The notes beneath the pieces are model-generated. The model had not been told where the DNA came from. It did not search any database and was given only the letters and a program-made list of their open reading frames with translations. From NCBI GenBank assembly GCA_028532855.1, contig JAQQAL010000008.1, forward strand, positions 80,821 through 144,820: 64,000 nucleotides of DNA. Reading direction: 5' to 3'. A program made the position numbers and the translations under genes. Source of the DNA: Candidatus Thalassospirochaeta sargassi (GTDB taxonomy: Bacteria > Spirochaetota > Spirochaetia > UBA9216). Shown here piece by piece: positions 9,153 to 18,720 of the stretch (position 1 is its first letter; every line of letters starts with the position of its first letter).

Positions 9153-10019
9153 TTGGCAGTAGTAACAATGAAGAACCTGCTTGAGTCAGGTGTACACTTC
9201 GGACACCAGACCAAGAGGTGGGACCCGCGGATGAAGAAATTCATCTTTGCAGAAAGAAACGGTATTCACATCATCGACCTGCAGAAAACTATCGTTTCAA
9301 TCAAGGAAGCATACGAAGTAGTACGCGGCCTTGTTCATAACGGACAGACAATACTTTTTGTCGGCACCAAGAAGCAGGCCCAGGCAGCCATTCAGCGCGA
9401 AGCTGAAAGATGCGGTATGTTTTATGTAAACAACCGATGGCTCGGCGGTATGCTCACAAACTTTTCAACAATCAAAAAATCAATTCTCAGACTCAAAAAG
9501 ATTGAGAAGATGGAAGTAGACGGTACTTTCGAAAGCCTGACAAAGAAAGAGGTTGCAAAACTCAATAGAGAAAAGGCAAAGCTCGAAAAGAACCTAGGCG
9601 GCATCAAGGAGATGAAAGATCTTCCCGGTGCAATCTTCATAATCGACACAAGAAAGGAAGCAATTGCAGTTGCCGAAGCAAAAAGAATGGGTATTCCCGT
9701 TATTGCTGTAGTCGACACAAACTGCGACCCCACCGACATTGACTTCCCGGTACCGGGTAATGATGATGCAATCAGAGCAATCACGCTTTTTACTCAGATT
9801 ATTGCAAACGCTGTTGTAGAAGCGGATAACGAAATAGGTCTTGAAGTAATTGAAACACTCCAGGATGACGACGAGGGCGCAGAAGCTCCCGCAAAGGCAG
9901 CTGAAACTGTTGAAGAGACAGTAGAACAAGTCGCGGCACCCGCCGAAGAAGAGACTGCAACAGAAGTATTTAATTCTGAAGATGCGCCCGCCGAAGAAGA
10001 AAAAAAAGAAGAAGAATAG
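9153..10019 (+). CDS. rpsB: 30S ribosomal protein S2
   Basis: S2 of the small subunit, identified by [34 protein letters not shown] and the DTNCDP motif. The start is TTG at 9153: AGGAGG at 9140-9145 is ideally spaced and the protein then begins [10 protein letters not shown]; a longer frame from 9093 has no comparable site. The last ~60 residues form an Ala/Glu-rich acidic tail absent from most S2 proteins. It heads the operon with tsf 17 bases downstream. Confidence 0.97.
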   Translation: MAVVTMKNLLESGVHFGHQTKRWDPRMKKFIFAERNGIHIIDLQKTIVSIKEAYEVVRGLVHNGQTILFVGTKKQAQAAIQREAERCGMFYVNNRWLGGMLTNFSTIKKSILRLKKIEKMEVDGTFESLTKKEVAKLNREKAKLEKNLGGIKEMKDLPGAIFIIDTRKEAIAVAEAKRMGIPVIAVVDTNCDPTDIDFPVPGNDDAIRAITLFTQIIANAVVEADNEIGLEVIETLQDDDEGAEAPAKAAETVEETVEQVAAPAEEETATEVFNSEDAPAEEEKKEEE

Positions 10020-10036
10020 AAATCAGGAGTAAACCA

Positions 10037-10882
10037 ATGGCAGATGTAAAACCAGCTGACGTAAAGAAGCTCCGGGATAAAACCGGAGCAGGTATGTTGG
10101 ACTGCAAAAAAGCCCTTGTTGAAGCAGAAGGCGATTTCGCTAAGGCGGAAAAGCTTCTTAAGGAACAGGGACTTGCAGCAGCAGCAAAAAGAGGCGACCG
10201 GGCAACAAACGAAGGCCGTATATTCACAAAAATCGCAGACGGCAAGGCAGCAATTCTTGAACTTGCTTGTGAAACCGACTTTGTAGCGATAAATGAAAAC
10301 TTTGTAAACGCAGGCAAAGAGCTTGTTGAAGCTATAGTTGCCGACAATCTCACCGAAATTACTCCTGATCTTGAAGAAAAGGTAAAACTGGCAATCAGTA
10401 AACTTAAAGAGAACATGTCTATCAAAAGGTTCAAAAGCTTTGTACTTGCCGACAATGAGTTCTGCATGGACTACATTCACGGCGAAGGCGGTATCGGTGT
10501 ACTTGTAAAGCTGTCCGCTGATGATAAGTCGCTCTTCGACAATGATGCAGTAAAGGAATTTGCATTCGACTGTGCGCTGCACATTGCTGCTTTCAACCCC
10601 CTTTACCTTTCAAAAGAAGTTGTCGATGAAGCTTACACAAAAGAACAGACTGAAATATTCATGAAGCAGGCTGAAAACCTCGGAAAACCAGAAAAGGTAC
10701 TCCAGGGAATTGTAAAAGGCAAACTCAATAAACATTTCGCACAGATCTGTCTCCTTGATCAGCCTTTCGTAAAGGATGACAAAAACAGCCTCGCTAATGT
10801 TCTTGCTTCAGTCGGTAAGGAAGCCGGTGGAAAACTTAAAATCGAAGATTTTGTATACTACAGGGTCGGAGAAGAAGTTTAA
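10037..10882 (+). CDS. tsf: Elongation factor Ts
   Basis: The nucleotide exchange factor for EF-Tu. The N-terminal motif VKKLRDKTGAGMLDCKKAL (UBA-like region) and the core motif ACETDFVA are diagnostic, and the C-terminal VGEEV is typical. The 281-residue length is normal. AGGAG precedes the ATG. It is followed by a strong hairpin at 10907-10932, so downstream genes may be expressed at a reduced level compared with rpsB-tsf. Confidence 0.97.
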   Translation: MADVKPADVKKLRDKTGAGMLDCKKALVEAEGDFAKAEKLLKEQGLAAAAKRGDRATNEGRIFTKIADGKAAILELACETDFVAINENFVNAGKELVEAIVADNLTEITPDLEEKVKLAISKLKENMSIKRFKSFVLADNEFCMDYIHGEGGIGVLVKLSADDKSLFDNDAVKEFAFDCALHIAAFNPLYLSKEVVDEAYTKEQTEIFMKQAENLGKPEKVLQGIVKGKLNKHFAQICLLDQPFVKDDKNSLANVLASVGKEAGGKLKIEDFVYYRVGEEV

Positions 10883-10906
10883 TCCCGAAGGATCTGATAT
10901 AAATAG

Positions 10907-10932
10907 ATGCTGCCCCCCGGGGCAGCATTTTT
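10907..10932 (+). terminator. Intrinsic terminator / attenuator between tsf and frr
   Basis: ATGCTGCCCC (10907-10916) pairs perfectly with GGGGCAGCAT (10919-10928) across a 2-base loop and runs into TTTTT (10928-10932). This is a textbook rho-independent terminator. Because frr, uppS, cdsA and the rest follow in the same direction without an obvious new promoter, it probably acts as a partial terminator that sets expression of rpsB-tsf above the downstream genes. Confidence 0.85.
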
Positions 10933-10947
10933 CAAAAGGAGATAAAA

Positions 10948-11502
10948 ATGCAGGAATCAATATCCAAAGCCGAAGATAAAATGAAAAAATCGGTTGCAGC
11001 TCTTGAAGATGAGTTCAAAACCATCAGAACAGGACGAGCCTCGGCGGCTCTTTTTGATCAGGTAAAGGTTGAGGCATACGGCACCCCTACCCCGCTGAGC
11101 CAGGTTGCTACTGTGTCAGTTCCTGAAGCCAGACTGGTAGTCATTCAGCCGTGGGACAAGGGGCTTCTATCCGAAATTGAAAGAGCAATACAGAAATCAG
11201 AGCTCTCCGTTAACCCGAGCAACGACGGTAAGGTGATCAGAATTGCAATTCCGCCTCTGACTGAAGACAGAAGAAAAGAATTTGTAAAGGTTGCAAAAAA
11301 TATGGCTGAACAGAGCCGTGTAGCCGTTAGAAATGTTCGCCGCGAAGCGAATGACAACCTTAAAAAGAAACAGAAAGCAAGCGAAATAACTGAAGATGAT
11401 GAAAAGAAGGGAGCTGATGAAGTACAGAAGCTCACCGATAACTATATAAAAGAAATAAATCTCCTTCTCGAAGAAAAAGAAAAGGAAATAATGGAAATAT
11501 AA
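10948..11502 (+). CDS. frr: Ribosome recycling factor
   Basis: It releases the 70S ribosome from mRNA after termination, together with EF-G. The protein is 184 residues, the usual length, with the N-terminal FKTIRTGRASAALFD motif, the central IPPLTEDRRKEFVK motif and the coiled-coil ends that form the three-helix bundle. AAAGGAG lies just before the ATG and directly after the T run of the preceding terminator. Confidence 0.97.
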   Translation: MQESISKAEDKMKKSVAALEDEFKTIRTGRASAALFDQVKVEAYGTPTPLSQVATVSVPEARLVVIQPWDKGLLSEIERAIQKSELSVNPSNDGKVIRIAIPPLTEDRRKEFVKVAKNMAEQSRVAVRNVRREANDNLKKKQKASEITEDDEKKGADEVQKLTDNYIKEINLLLEEKEKEIMEI

Positions 11503-11508
11503 TCCGTA

Positions 11509-12225
11509 ATGGCAGATTTTCAGGTAGATAAAACCCGCCTGCCGCTGCACATGGCATTCATCATGGACGGTAACGGCAGATGGGCTAAACAACAGGGCAA
11601 AGCCAGGACAGCCGGACACCGCGAAGGCCTTGACGCCGCAAAACGTATCGTCAAGGCAGCTTCGGATATGGGTATAAAATTCATAACCCTCTATACATTT
11701 TCTACCGAAAACTGGAAACGTGCCGAGGAAGAGGTTTCTTTTCTGATGAACCTCATCAGCCGTCATTTAAAAAAAGAAATGGATTTTTACTGTAAAAATG
11801 AAATCCGTGTCGTACACAGCGGTGACCTTGAGGGCCTCCCTGCTGCGGTTCAGGATGAAATAAAGACTGTTGCCGAGGCCACATCCGGTTTTACAGGAAC
11901 TGCTGTTAATCTTGCGATTAACTACGGTGGAAAAAATGAGATAATCAGAGCCGTAAACAGATGGACAGCCTCTGAAGCCTCCCGGAATGCGCTGACGGAA
12001 TCTACACTTTCTAAGTATCTTGACTGCCCGGATTTCCCGGATCCGGATCTAATTGTAAGAACCGCCGGCGAACAGCGATTGAGCAACTTCCTCATATGGC
12101 AATGCGCCTATTCGGAATTCTACTACAGCAACAAACTCTGGCCTGACTGGGATGCTAACGACCTTGAACAAGCGGTTTTGAGCTTCCAGAACAGGGACAG
12201 AAAATTCGGAGGGATCAATGAATAA
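11509..12225 (+). CDS. uppS: Undecaprenyl diphosphate synthase (isoprenyl transferase)
   Basis: It makes the C55 lipid carrier precursor for cell wall synthesis by cis-condensation of isopentenyl diphosphate. MAFIMDGNGRWAK carries the catalytic Asp at residue 20, followed by GHREG, TLYTFSTENWKR and the C-terminal RTAGEQRLSNFLIWQCAYSE block. Length (238) is normal. The 3' end overlaps cdsA by 8 bases, suggesting translational coupling. Confidence 0.96.
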   Translation: MADFQVDKTRLPLHMAFIMDGNGRWAKQQGKARTAGHREGLDAAKRIVKAASDMGIKFITLYTFSTENWKRAEEEVSFLMNLISRHLKKEMDFYCKNEIRVVHSGDLEGLPAAVQDEIKTVAEATSGFTGTAVNLAINYGGKNEIIRAVNRWTASEASRNALTESTLSKYLDCPDFPDPDLIVRTAGEQRLSNFLIWQCAYSEFYYSNKLWPDWDANDLEQAVLSFQNRDRKFGGINE

Positions 12226-13063
12226 TCTGGCTAAACGCATTCTTCTTGCAGTTGTAGCGCTACCATTATTGATAGTACTTATATTTATTCTGCCTCATAA
12301 CTCTCATTTGCTTCTTAACATACTGATTCTGGCATTATCCGTAATAGGCGGACTTGAAGCAAGAAATCTTTTTACAAAACGAAAGACCATTCTTAGTCCG
12401 GTTAAAACTGCTATTTTTTCGGGTATTTTTCCACTTTTCAGCATTTTCATTGTTATGGGCCTTTTGTCTGAGCAGATGATCATCCCGCTTCTGGCTATAT
12501 CAATAGGTATTCTTTTTATGCGCGAGGCGCTGATGCGCGACAAGGATCTTATACAGTCAGTACTTGAAAGACTTCCAGCATACTGTTTCCTTCTGATATT
12601 CCCCGGCTTCTTTATTTCTTTTCTAATCAGGTTGAATATTTTCGCAGAATCCTCACTGATGCTTGTAATATTTCTTACCTTCGTTTTCAGCAATGATACC
12701 TTTGCCTACTTCTCAGGAATGCTGTTCGGTCAAAACAGCAGAGGTATTTTTCCTGTAAGCGCGAAAAAAAGCCTCGCCGGCTTGATTGGCGGTCTGACGG
12801 CAGCAGGAATCGCAGGATATATTTATTTTATATTCTTTCCCCATATTTTTAAAAACAACCCTGCCTTCGCCATTCTCACAGGCCTGGGTATCGGTTTCAC
12901 TTCGGTTATCGGAGATCTGGTTGAGTCAGCTTTGAAAAGATCTGCCGACGAAAAAGACAGTGGAACATTAATGGGAGGAAGAGGAGGAGTTCTTGATTCT
13001 ATAGATTCAATACTCTTCAGCGCTCCTCTATACTACTACATTATGCTCTACATGCAGAATTAA
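12218..13063 (+). CDS. cdsA: Phosphatidate cytidylyltransferase
   Basis: An inner-membrane enzyme that makes CDP-diacylglycerol from phosphatidate and CTP. The protein has seven or eight hydrophobic segments and ends with the family signature: ESALKRSADEKDSG ... GGRGGVLDSIDS, which holds the conserved Ser, Asp and Lys residues. Length (281) is typical. It overlaps uppS by 8 bases and lies 9 bases before dxr. Confidence 0.95.
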   Translation: MNNLAKRILLAVVALPLLIVLIFILPHNSHLLLNILILALSVIGGLEARNLFTKRKTILSPVKTAIFSGIFPLFSIFIVMGLLSEQMIIPLLAISIGILFMREALMRDKDLIQSVLERLPAYCFLLIFPGFFISFLIRLNIFAESSLMLVIFLTFVFSNDTFAYFSGMLFGQNSRGIFPVSAKKSLAGLIGGLTAAGIAGYIYFIFFPHIFKNNPAFAILTGLGIGFTSVIGDLVESALKRSADEKDSGTLMGGRGGVLDSIDSILFSAPLYYYIMLYMQN

Positions 13064-13072
13064 GAGATTTCA

Positions 13073-14206
13073 ATGAAAAGAAAAAAACTTATTATTCTTG
13101 GCTGTACCGGTTCAATAGGTCGCAATACCGCCACCGTACTTAAAGCAAATAAAGAATTCTTTGAGGTTGCAGGAATATCAGCACACACCGATGAGAGCAG
13201 CCTGATGAAATTCTCCGAGACCTTCGGTGTTAAGAATATCTGTCTCTCGGGCCGCACCCCTTCCTACCCCGGAATAAACTATACCGGCGAAGATGGGCTG
13301 ATTGAAATGATTCGGGAAACTGAAGCTGATCTGGTACTTAATGGTATTGCAGGTTCAGCAGGACTTGCCTCATCTATAGCATGCCTTGAGGCGGGAATGG
13401 ATCTTGCATGCGCAAACAAAGAAACAATCGTTATGGCCGGGGAATTAATCCTTGAGCTTGCGAATGCAAATAACGCTAAAATAATACCCGTTGACTCAGA
13501 ACATTCAGCCATATGGCAGCTGATGCGCGGTTTTAACAAAGACTATATTGCGGAACTGATTCTAACTGCATCCGGCGGCGCATTCAGGAACAGATCCATT
13601 CAGTCATTGGAAAATGTAACTGTCAACGCCGCCCTGGCTCATCCGACCTGGGAGATGGGTCCGAAAATCACAATTGACAGTGCGACAATGGCAAACAAGG
13701 GCCTTGAAATTATTGAAGCACATTTCCTTTTCGGAATACCGGCTGAAAAGATAAAAATTGTAATTCATCCAAAAAGCTATGTTCATTCATTCATCAGAAC
13801 AATAGACGGCTACCTGTATTCACAGATCAGCCTGCCCGATATGTCCATACCTATCCAGAACGCTCTGAGCTGGCCGGATATTATTCCAGCTAATTTTGCG
13901 GCTCTGGATCTGCCGGGGGTAGCGCTGGAGTTTCAAAAACTTGATAAATTAAAATATCCTATTGTAAAAAGCGCATATTCAGCGCTTGAACAGAAAGGAG
14001 CCTACCCACTTGCATTCAATGCTGCAAATGAGGTAGCGGTTGCTTCTTTTATTGAAGAAAGCATAGGATTTACAGATATTGCAGCTCTTGTAGAGGATGT
14101 AATGCAAATGAACTGGCCGGGAACGATTGAATCTTTCGAGCATATTTTTACCATAGACTCGGAAGTACGGGCTAAAACAATAAAAATGATAGAGAAAATC
14201 AGGTAG
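13073..14206 (+). CDS. dxr: 1-deoxy-D-xylulose 5-phosphate reductoisomerase
   Basis: The second enzyme of the MEP pathway to isopentenyl diphosphate. The N-terminal NADPH-binding motif [11 protein letters not shown], the ANKET motif, the [11 protein letters not shown] metal-binding segment, and LTASGGAFR followed by [10 protein letters not shown] are all present. The 377-residue length is normal. It supplies precursors for the adjacent uppS reaction, so the operon groups isoprenoid and lipid precursor synthesis. Confidence 0.97.
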   Translation: MKRKKLIILGCTGSIGRNTATVLKANKEFFEVAGISAHTDESSLMKFSETFGVKNICLSGRTPSYPGINYTGEDGLIEMIRETEADLVLNGIAGSAGLASSIACLEAGMDLACANKETIVMAGELILELANANNAKIIPVDSEHSAIWQLMRGFNKDYIAELILTASGGAFRNRSIQSLENVTVNAALAHPTWEMGPKITIDSATMANKGLEIIEAHFLFGIPAEKIKIVIHPKSYVHSFIRTIDGYLYSQISLPDMSIPIQNALSWPDIIPANFAALDLPGVALEFQKLDKLKYPIVKSAYSALEQKGAYPLAFNAANEVAVASFIEESIGFTDIAALVEDVMQMNWPGTIESFEHIFTIDSEVRAKTIKMIEKIR

Positions 14207-14211
14207 GAATA

Positions 14212-15573
14212 ATGATAATAAATATTTTAATTGGATTAATCGGACTGGGTATAGTCGTATCGATCCACGAATTCGGGCATTTCACGGCAGCCAAACTAAC
14301 GGGGATTGAGGTTGAGGCCTTCTCCCTCGGTTGGGGAAAATCCATATATCGTCATAAATTCAAAACTACGGAATTCAGGCTCTCTATTTTCCCAGTAGGC
14401 GGATACTGCAAGATGAAGGGCGAAGAAATGTTTCAGAAAGCCCTGACTGATGGTTCTGTAAATATACCTCAGGAAGAGGGTTCTCTGTTCGCCGCCCACC
14501 CGCTCAAAAGGATAATCACCTATCTTGCCGGTCCAGGCTTCAATTTTATATTCTCAATCCTGTCGCTGGCGGTAATCTGGTTCGTCGGCTTCACAACATA
14601 CACCTACGATAATAAAATCATCCTCGCTTCCGATTACCAGACTACAGCTGCTGAACAAGTGCTGCCAGCCGACGAAGCGGGCATCATGACCGGCGACCGA
14701 ATTATATCAATCAACGGAAAGCCTGTCGAAAGTTTCTACGATTGTCAGAATTATATTTCTCAGAATCCGGAAGAACCCCTGTTGATAACAATCGACCGTG
14801 ACGGACTTATAATCGAAACAACCGTCACCCCCGAGTTAGACCGTACAACCGGCATGGGCTATATAGGTATTTCCGCCTGGATTGAACCGGTTATTGGCTG
14901 GGTTCAGCCTGATTCATCCGCAGCTGTAGCAGGGCTGATTGAGGGCGACAGAATCGTCAGTATTAATGATATAGACATTGCGCATCAGGTTCAGCTTTCG
15001 GCAATCATCAGAGAAAACCCGGCTCGACTTAACCTGGTCTACGAACGCAACGGAACCCTTTATGATACAGTACTTATTCCGCATATAAACGAGGAAGGCA
15101 TACCTGCTATGGGGGTATCCTTCGCCGGTATAGAGATTGTATCTCCTGATTTGAACATCTTTCAGGCAATAGCTCATGGAGCCGAGGAAACCTTCACTAC
15201 TTTGGCCCTCAGCATCAAAAGCATTGGTCTCCTATTCAGAGGCGTGGATGTGAAGGAAGCGGTTGCAGGACCTGTGAAACTGACCTATTATATGGGAGAA
15301 GTTGCATCTTCAGGTTTTAAAACCGGTATAGGAGAAGGATTTTCCAATTTCTTCAGATTTATGAGTCTTATCAGTGTTGCGTTGGGGTTCATGAACCTTT
15401 TACCAATACCTGTAATCGACGGCGGAATGATAGTATTCAATATTGCAGAACTGATAACCGGCCGAACGCCAAAAACTAAATCGCTTTACCGATACCAAAT
15501 GATTGGATCTTTCGTGATTCTTCTGTTACTATTGTTAGCTGTATTCAGCGACTTGAATTTCCTGTTCGGCTGA
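14212..15573 (+). CDS. rseP: Site-2 intramembrane metalloprotease RseP
   Basis: An inner-membrane zinc protease of family M50B that cuts transmembrane regulators or signal peptide remnants. The zinc motif HEFGH is at residues 19-23 in the first membrane segment, and the second metal motif [11 protein letters not shown] is near residue 405. Two PDZ-like regions lie between (about 135-210 and 220-300; each has an AGI/AGL...GDRI..IN motif). Length (453) fits the two-PDZ RseP form. It follows dxr by 5 bases. Confidence 0.96.
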   Translation: MIINILIGLIGLGIVVSIHEFGHFTAAKLTGIEVEAFSLGWGKSIYRHKFKTTEFRLSIFPVGGYCKMKGEEMFQKALTDGSVNIPQEEGSLFAAHPLKRIITYLAGPGFNFIFSILSLAVIWFVGFTTYTYDNKIILASDYQTTAAEQVLPADEAGIMTGDRIISINGKPVESFYDCQNYISQNPEEPLLITIDRDGLIIETTVTPELDRTTGMGYIGISAWIEPVIGWVQPDSSAAVAGLIEGDRIVSINDIDIAHQVQLSAIIRENPARLNLVYERNGTLYDTVLIPHINEEGIPAMGVSFAGIEIVSPDLNIFQAIAHGAEETFTTLALSIKSIGLLFRGVDVKEAVAGPVKLTYYMGEVASSGFKTGIGEGFSNFFRFMSLISVALGFMNLLPIPVIDGGMIVFNIAELITGRTPKTKSLYRYQMIGSFVILLLLLLAVFSDLNFLFG

Positions 15574-15591
15574 GACCGGAGGACTTTATTA

Positions 15592-16182
15592 ATGATTAAA
15601 ATACCCTGCCATTGCGGCAATATAATTGAATCTGATATGAATACCGAGATAGATCTTGCATCAACGCCCGAAATCTATGCCCGGATAATTGACGGCACAT
15701 TCATGACTTTCAGCTGCCCACAATGCGGCAATGAGCTGAAAACCGAGGTTGAATTACACCTATTCGACAAGGGAGAAGATTTCGACATACAGTTCCTGCC
15801 GGAACTCGAAAGGGCAAACTTTCTCAGCGGAGGGATTACTGCCACCTCAAAAAGAATAGCGATCGGTTATAATGAACTTGTTGAAAAAACAATAATTGCC
15901 GGAACCAAACTGGATGATCGCATCATCGAAATTATAAAATTCAGAATGCTTGAAAAAGCAGATAAGGACAATCTCAGCATCACTTTTAATTCCGTAGAAG
16001 GTAGTGATCTTGTCTTTCATATTGCGGGGCTCAAACCCGATCAGATAGGAATTTCACATATTCCAATGTCCGTTTATCAGAATCTCGAAAATAAGATTGA
16101 TGAACTGCTTGTAGATGATGATATTAAACTTTTCACCGACGGCCCGTATGTTTCCGTCAGCCGAGTTTACCTGGAGGACTAA
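15592..16182 (+). CDS. CpXC domain protein
   Basis: The first 60 residues carry CHCG and CPQCG pairs spaced about 37 residues apart, which look like a zinc-binding CpXC-type domain. The rest (about 60-196) is a mixed alpha/beta region with no motif I recognise. The function of CpXC proteins is not established. It begins 18 bases after rseP with a GGAGG site, and the next gene starts 1 base after its stop, so it belongs to the same operon. Confidence 0.75.
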   Translation: MIKIPCHCGNIIESDMNTEIDLASTPEIYARIIDGTFMTFSCPQCGNELKTEVELHLFDKGEDFDIQFLPELERANFLSGGITATSKRIAIGYNELVEKTIIAGTKLDDRIIEIIKFRMLEKADKDNLSITFNSVEGSDLVFHIAGLKPDQIGISHIPMSVYQNLENKIDELLVDDDIKLFTDGPYVSVSRVYLED

Positions 16183-16183
16183 G

Positions 16184-18226
16184 GTGCAGAGAACAACCGC
16201 ATTGCTTTTACTTTTATTATTGATTTTCTCAACTGCAGTATTTGCAGATAATACCCGTTTTATAGTAAACAGTGGACATACTGATTCCGTATCCTCCCTC
16301 AACTATCTGGAAAACCGGGACCTGTTAATATCTGGGAGTTATGACGGCACCGTAAAATTATGGGACCGCTTCACCGGAAAGATCAAATATCAGCTTCAGA
16401 TCTCTCATATGCCGGTTAGAAAGATAGCAGCCAGTCCTGATAGTCCTGTCATCGCAACAGTTGTCAGCGACGGACTGGGTTCCGTCAATCTTAACGTGTG
16501 GAACTGGGAAACAGGAGAAATGGTTTTCCGGCACAGGCTTGCCGAAACCCCTCTCTTTGTAAAGTTTTCACCACAGGGCAACTTTCTCGTATATGGTAAA
16601 ACCGACTGGAACAGTCTGATCTTCCTCGATGCGGAAACAGGTAAAAACCTAAATCTTCTGCCTGAAGGTTTCGGAATAGTATCGTCAGCATTCATCTCAG
16701 ACAGTGAAAAAACCCTGCTCACATATAATAATTCCGGATCAATACAGTACTGGGATCTTTTAAACGGTAACCGGAAAACCAGGATAAACACGATTCCCAA
16801 CCTCGAAGGAATATCATTTTCATCCAACGGCCGTTATATGACGGGCTATACAGGAAGAGAACTACTGCTTGTTGATCTCCTCGATGGCTCAAAAATAGAC
16901 TCAATTTCGACTGAAACCCTATCCGGTTCGTTTATAGATCAGAGCAGCGACAAACTCATCTGGGTTACAAAAGAATCAAGAGATATAATGATTCACACTG
17001 CTTCAATATCAAGCAGCGGCATCAGTATTCCGGAGGAGACAAGAGTACGAAGATTTAATTCACCTACAGTAGTTCTTGCTGCCGCAGGAACCGTCTATAC
17101 AGCCTACAATTCAGGTGCAATCTATTCAAAATCAGAATTTTCAGAAGAAAACAGGCTGTTTGCAGAAAACAACCTGCTTGAAATTAATGATTTCGCTATA
17201 AACGAAACTTCACTTGCGATAACAGCACCGGGAAAACTACTCTCGATTTCATCTGATTTTTTCACTGATAGAACGGGGAAGGTCCTGGATCATAAGGCAG
17301 CGTCGACGGTAGAAGATACGGATGAGGACAGCAGATTCGGAGTCAGCGCCGGCAGCGACAGCGACTTTCTTATCTGGGAATCCGATAGTAAGTCAGGCGG
17401 CTCAATCAGAATATTCGACAGCCTAACCGGAAGAATGACCCCGCTCGCCGAAATTACAGCACCTCTTATATCGGCCGATTACAACAACGGCAAACTTCTG
17501 ACGCTGGATAAAAACGGCGAATGCAGGATTATAGACTACCTTACAGGCGAAGATGATTTCCGCTACACATCATACGGCCTGCGTACAATAGATTTTATAG
17601 ACGGCACAAATATAATTGCCGGACGCAACAGCTCTTCAACTATGCAGACACCGCTGATGCACATCAACACACGCACTGGCGAAACTGTTCCCATTGAAGA
17701 CAATAACCTTCTTGTGTTTGATCTTGAATACGATGAGCTTACCCGCAGCCTTTACACACTCGGATTTGAAGAACGCAACGGGATAATGCGAACGGTACTG
17801 AAACAACACACCGGCCGAAGCCATGACAGGGCTGAAACAGTTCTCGCATTTCCGGGTGAAAATATTGAATCATCTTTTACCTCTGATATAAACAGCTCAA
17901 AGATCTTTACATCTCTTGGATACGGAGGAATAAAGATGATGTACTGGGGCGGATTCACATCTCTTGAAAAGACTTTCAGTATTCCCCGAACTCTTAAACT
18001 TCGCGGCAATCTGCTTGCCTCTCTGAACAAGGACTCATCTTTTACGATCTTCAACCCGTCCAACGGGGCCAAGGTAATGGATCTGTTCATATTCAGCGAT
18101 CTTAGCTGGGCGGCCCTGCTTGAAGGCGATGTTTTCTATGCATCACCCGGTGCTGAAAAATATGTCAATATCTATGACGGCAACACAGAAAAGGAACTTA
18201 GAAAATCTGATTACATATTAAAGTGA
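16184..18226 (+). CDS. Secreted WD40-repeat beta-propeller protein
   Basis: A 680-residue protein with a long hydrophobic signal peptide (TTALLLLLLLIFSTAVFA) and WD40-type repeats, clearest at SGSYDGTVKLWDRFTG near residue 47 and in later segments such as SGSIQYWDLLNG. Beta-propellers of this kind act as binding scaffolds, probably here in the periplasm. The start is GTG at 16184: GGAGG at 16173-16177 is well placed and the signal peptide begins immediately; a longer frame from 16115 would overlap the CpXC gene. The C-terminal half is less clearly repetitive. Confidence 0.85.
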   Translation: MQRTTALLLLLLLIFSTAVFADNTRFIVNSGHTDSVSSLNYLENRDLLISGSYDGTVKLWDRFTGKIKYQLQISHMPVRKIAASPDSPVIATVVSDGLGSVNLNVWNWETGEMVFRHRLAETPLFVKFSPQGNFLVYGKTDWNSLIFLDAETGKNLNLLPEGFGIVSSAFISDSEKTLLTYNNSGSIQYWDLLNGNRKTRINTIPNLEGISFSSNGRYMTGYTGRELLLVDLLDGSKIDSISTETLSGSFIDQSSDKLIWVTKESRDIMIHTASISSSGISIPEETRVRRFNSPTVVLAAAGTVYTAYNSGAIYSKSEFSEENRLFAENNLLEINDFAINETSLAITAPGKLLSISSDFFTDRTGKVLDHKAASTVEDTDEDSRFGVSAGSDSDFLIWESDSKSGGSIRIFDSLTGRMTPLAEITAPLISADYNNGKLLTLDKNGECRIIDYLTGEDDFRYTSYGLRTIDFIDGTNIIAGRNSSSTMQTPLMHINTRTGETVPIEDNNLLVFDLEYDELTRSLYTLGFEERNGIMRTVLKQHTGRSHDRAETVLAFPGENIESSFTSDINSSKIFTSLGYGGIKMMYWGGFTSLEKTFSIPRTLKLRGNLLASLNKDSSFTIFNPSNGAKVMDLFIFSDLSWAALLEGDVFYASPGAEKYVNIYDGNTEKELRKSDYILK

Positions 18227-18252
18227 ACAGATTAATAATTCTTTTCTGGATA

Positions 18253-18280
18253 TTGATATAGTAGACAAACACTTTATAGA
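18253..18280 (+). promoter_or_regulatory. Candidate sigma-70 promoter
   Basis: TTGATA (18253-18258) and TATAGA (18275-18280) are separated by 16 bases, about 50 bases upstream of the start of the broken LVIVD-repeat gene at 18332. The hexamers are close to consensus and the site lies in an otherwise empty gap. It suggests that the gene fragment may still be transcribed. Confidence 0.5.
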
Positions 18281-18331
18281 ATTCTGAGCAAATTCGTGGT
18301 AGACTCATAATCAAACGGAGGACCGTTGATT

Positions 18332-18659
18332 ATGAAAAGTAAACCAATATTCCTACTCATCTTATTTTCTATTGCAAGTGCAGTATGTATATATTCACAG
18401 AACACTGACGAGATTAATCTCAATGTTAAATACAAATTATGCTGAAGGAATTCTATTCAGGGGTACTCAGCTTTACCTTGCTGAAGGTTATAAGGGGCTG
18501 TCTGTATTCGATATCAGCACCCCTCAAAATCCTGTTCAACTCAGCACCTGCGATACACTCTATGCCTCAGATATTGCAATACAGGATGATTACGCTTTTA
18601 TTACCGACGGGACCGGACTTAATACTGTAAAGATATTTATTCCTGACTGGCTGAAATAA
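18332..18659 (+). pseudogene. Broken LVIVD-repeat (secreted beta-propeller) gene
   Basis: A start with GGAGGA upstream (18317-18322) encodes a good signal peptide (MKSKPIFLLILFSIASAV...) but the frame ends at TGA 18443-18445 after 37 residues. From about 18430 a +1 frame encodes AEGILFRGTQLYLAEGYKG followed by GLSVFDISTPQNP and DIAIQDDYAFITDGTG, the typical LVIVD repeat pattern of extracellular beta-propellers. Intact LVIVD proteins have many repeats; only about one and a half remain. This is a remnant with a frameshift and probably a large internal deletion. Confidence 0.75.
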
Positions 18660-18698
18660 AAAACCGCCCGTAAAAAGTGGGAACCACAAAACGGACGG
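18654..18698 (-). terminator. Intrinsic terminator of the FecR/TPR gene
   Basis: On the minus strand, CCGTCCG (18698-18692) pairs with CGGGCGG (18670-18664), one pair being G-T, around a loop that itself folds as GTGG/CCAC, and is followed by a T-rich run (TTTTTTATTT). It lies about 20 bases beyond the stop of the gene at 18721. Confidence 0.65.
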
Positions 18699-18720
18699 CT
18701 ATGATTTGTTTAATCAGAAT

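Noticed and set aside
9794..10582. 262-residue minus-strand frame
   Set aside because: Antisense to rpsB and tsf; Cys/Phe-rich, which is the mirror of Glu/Lys/Ala-rich coding.
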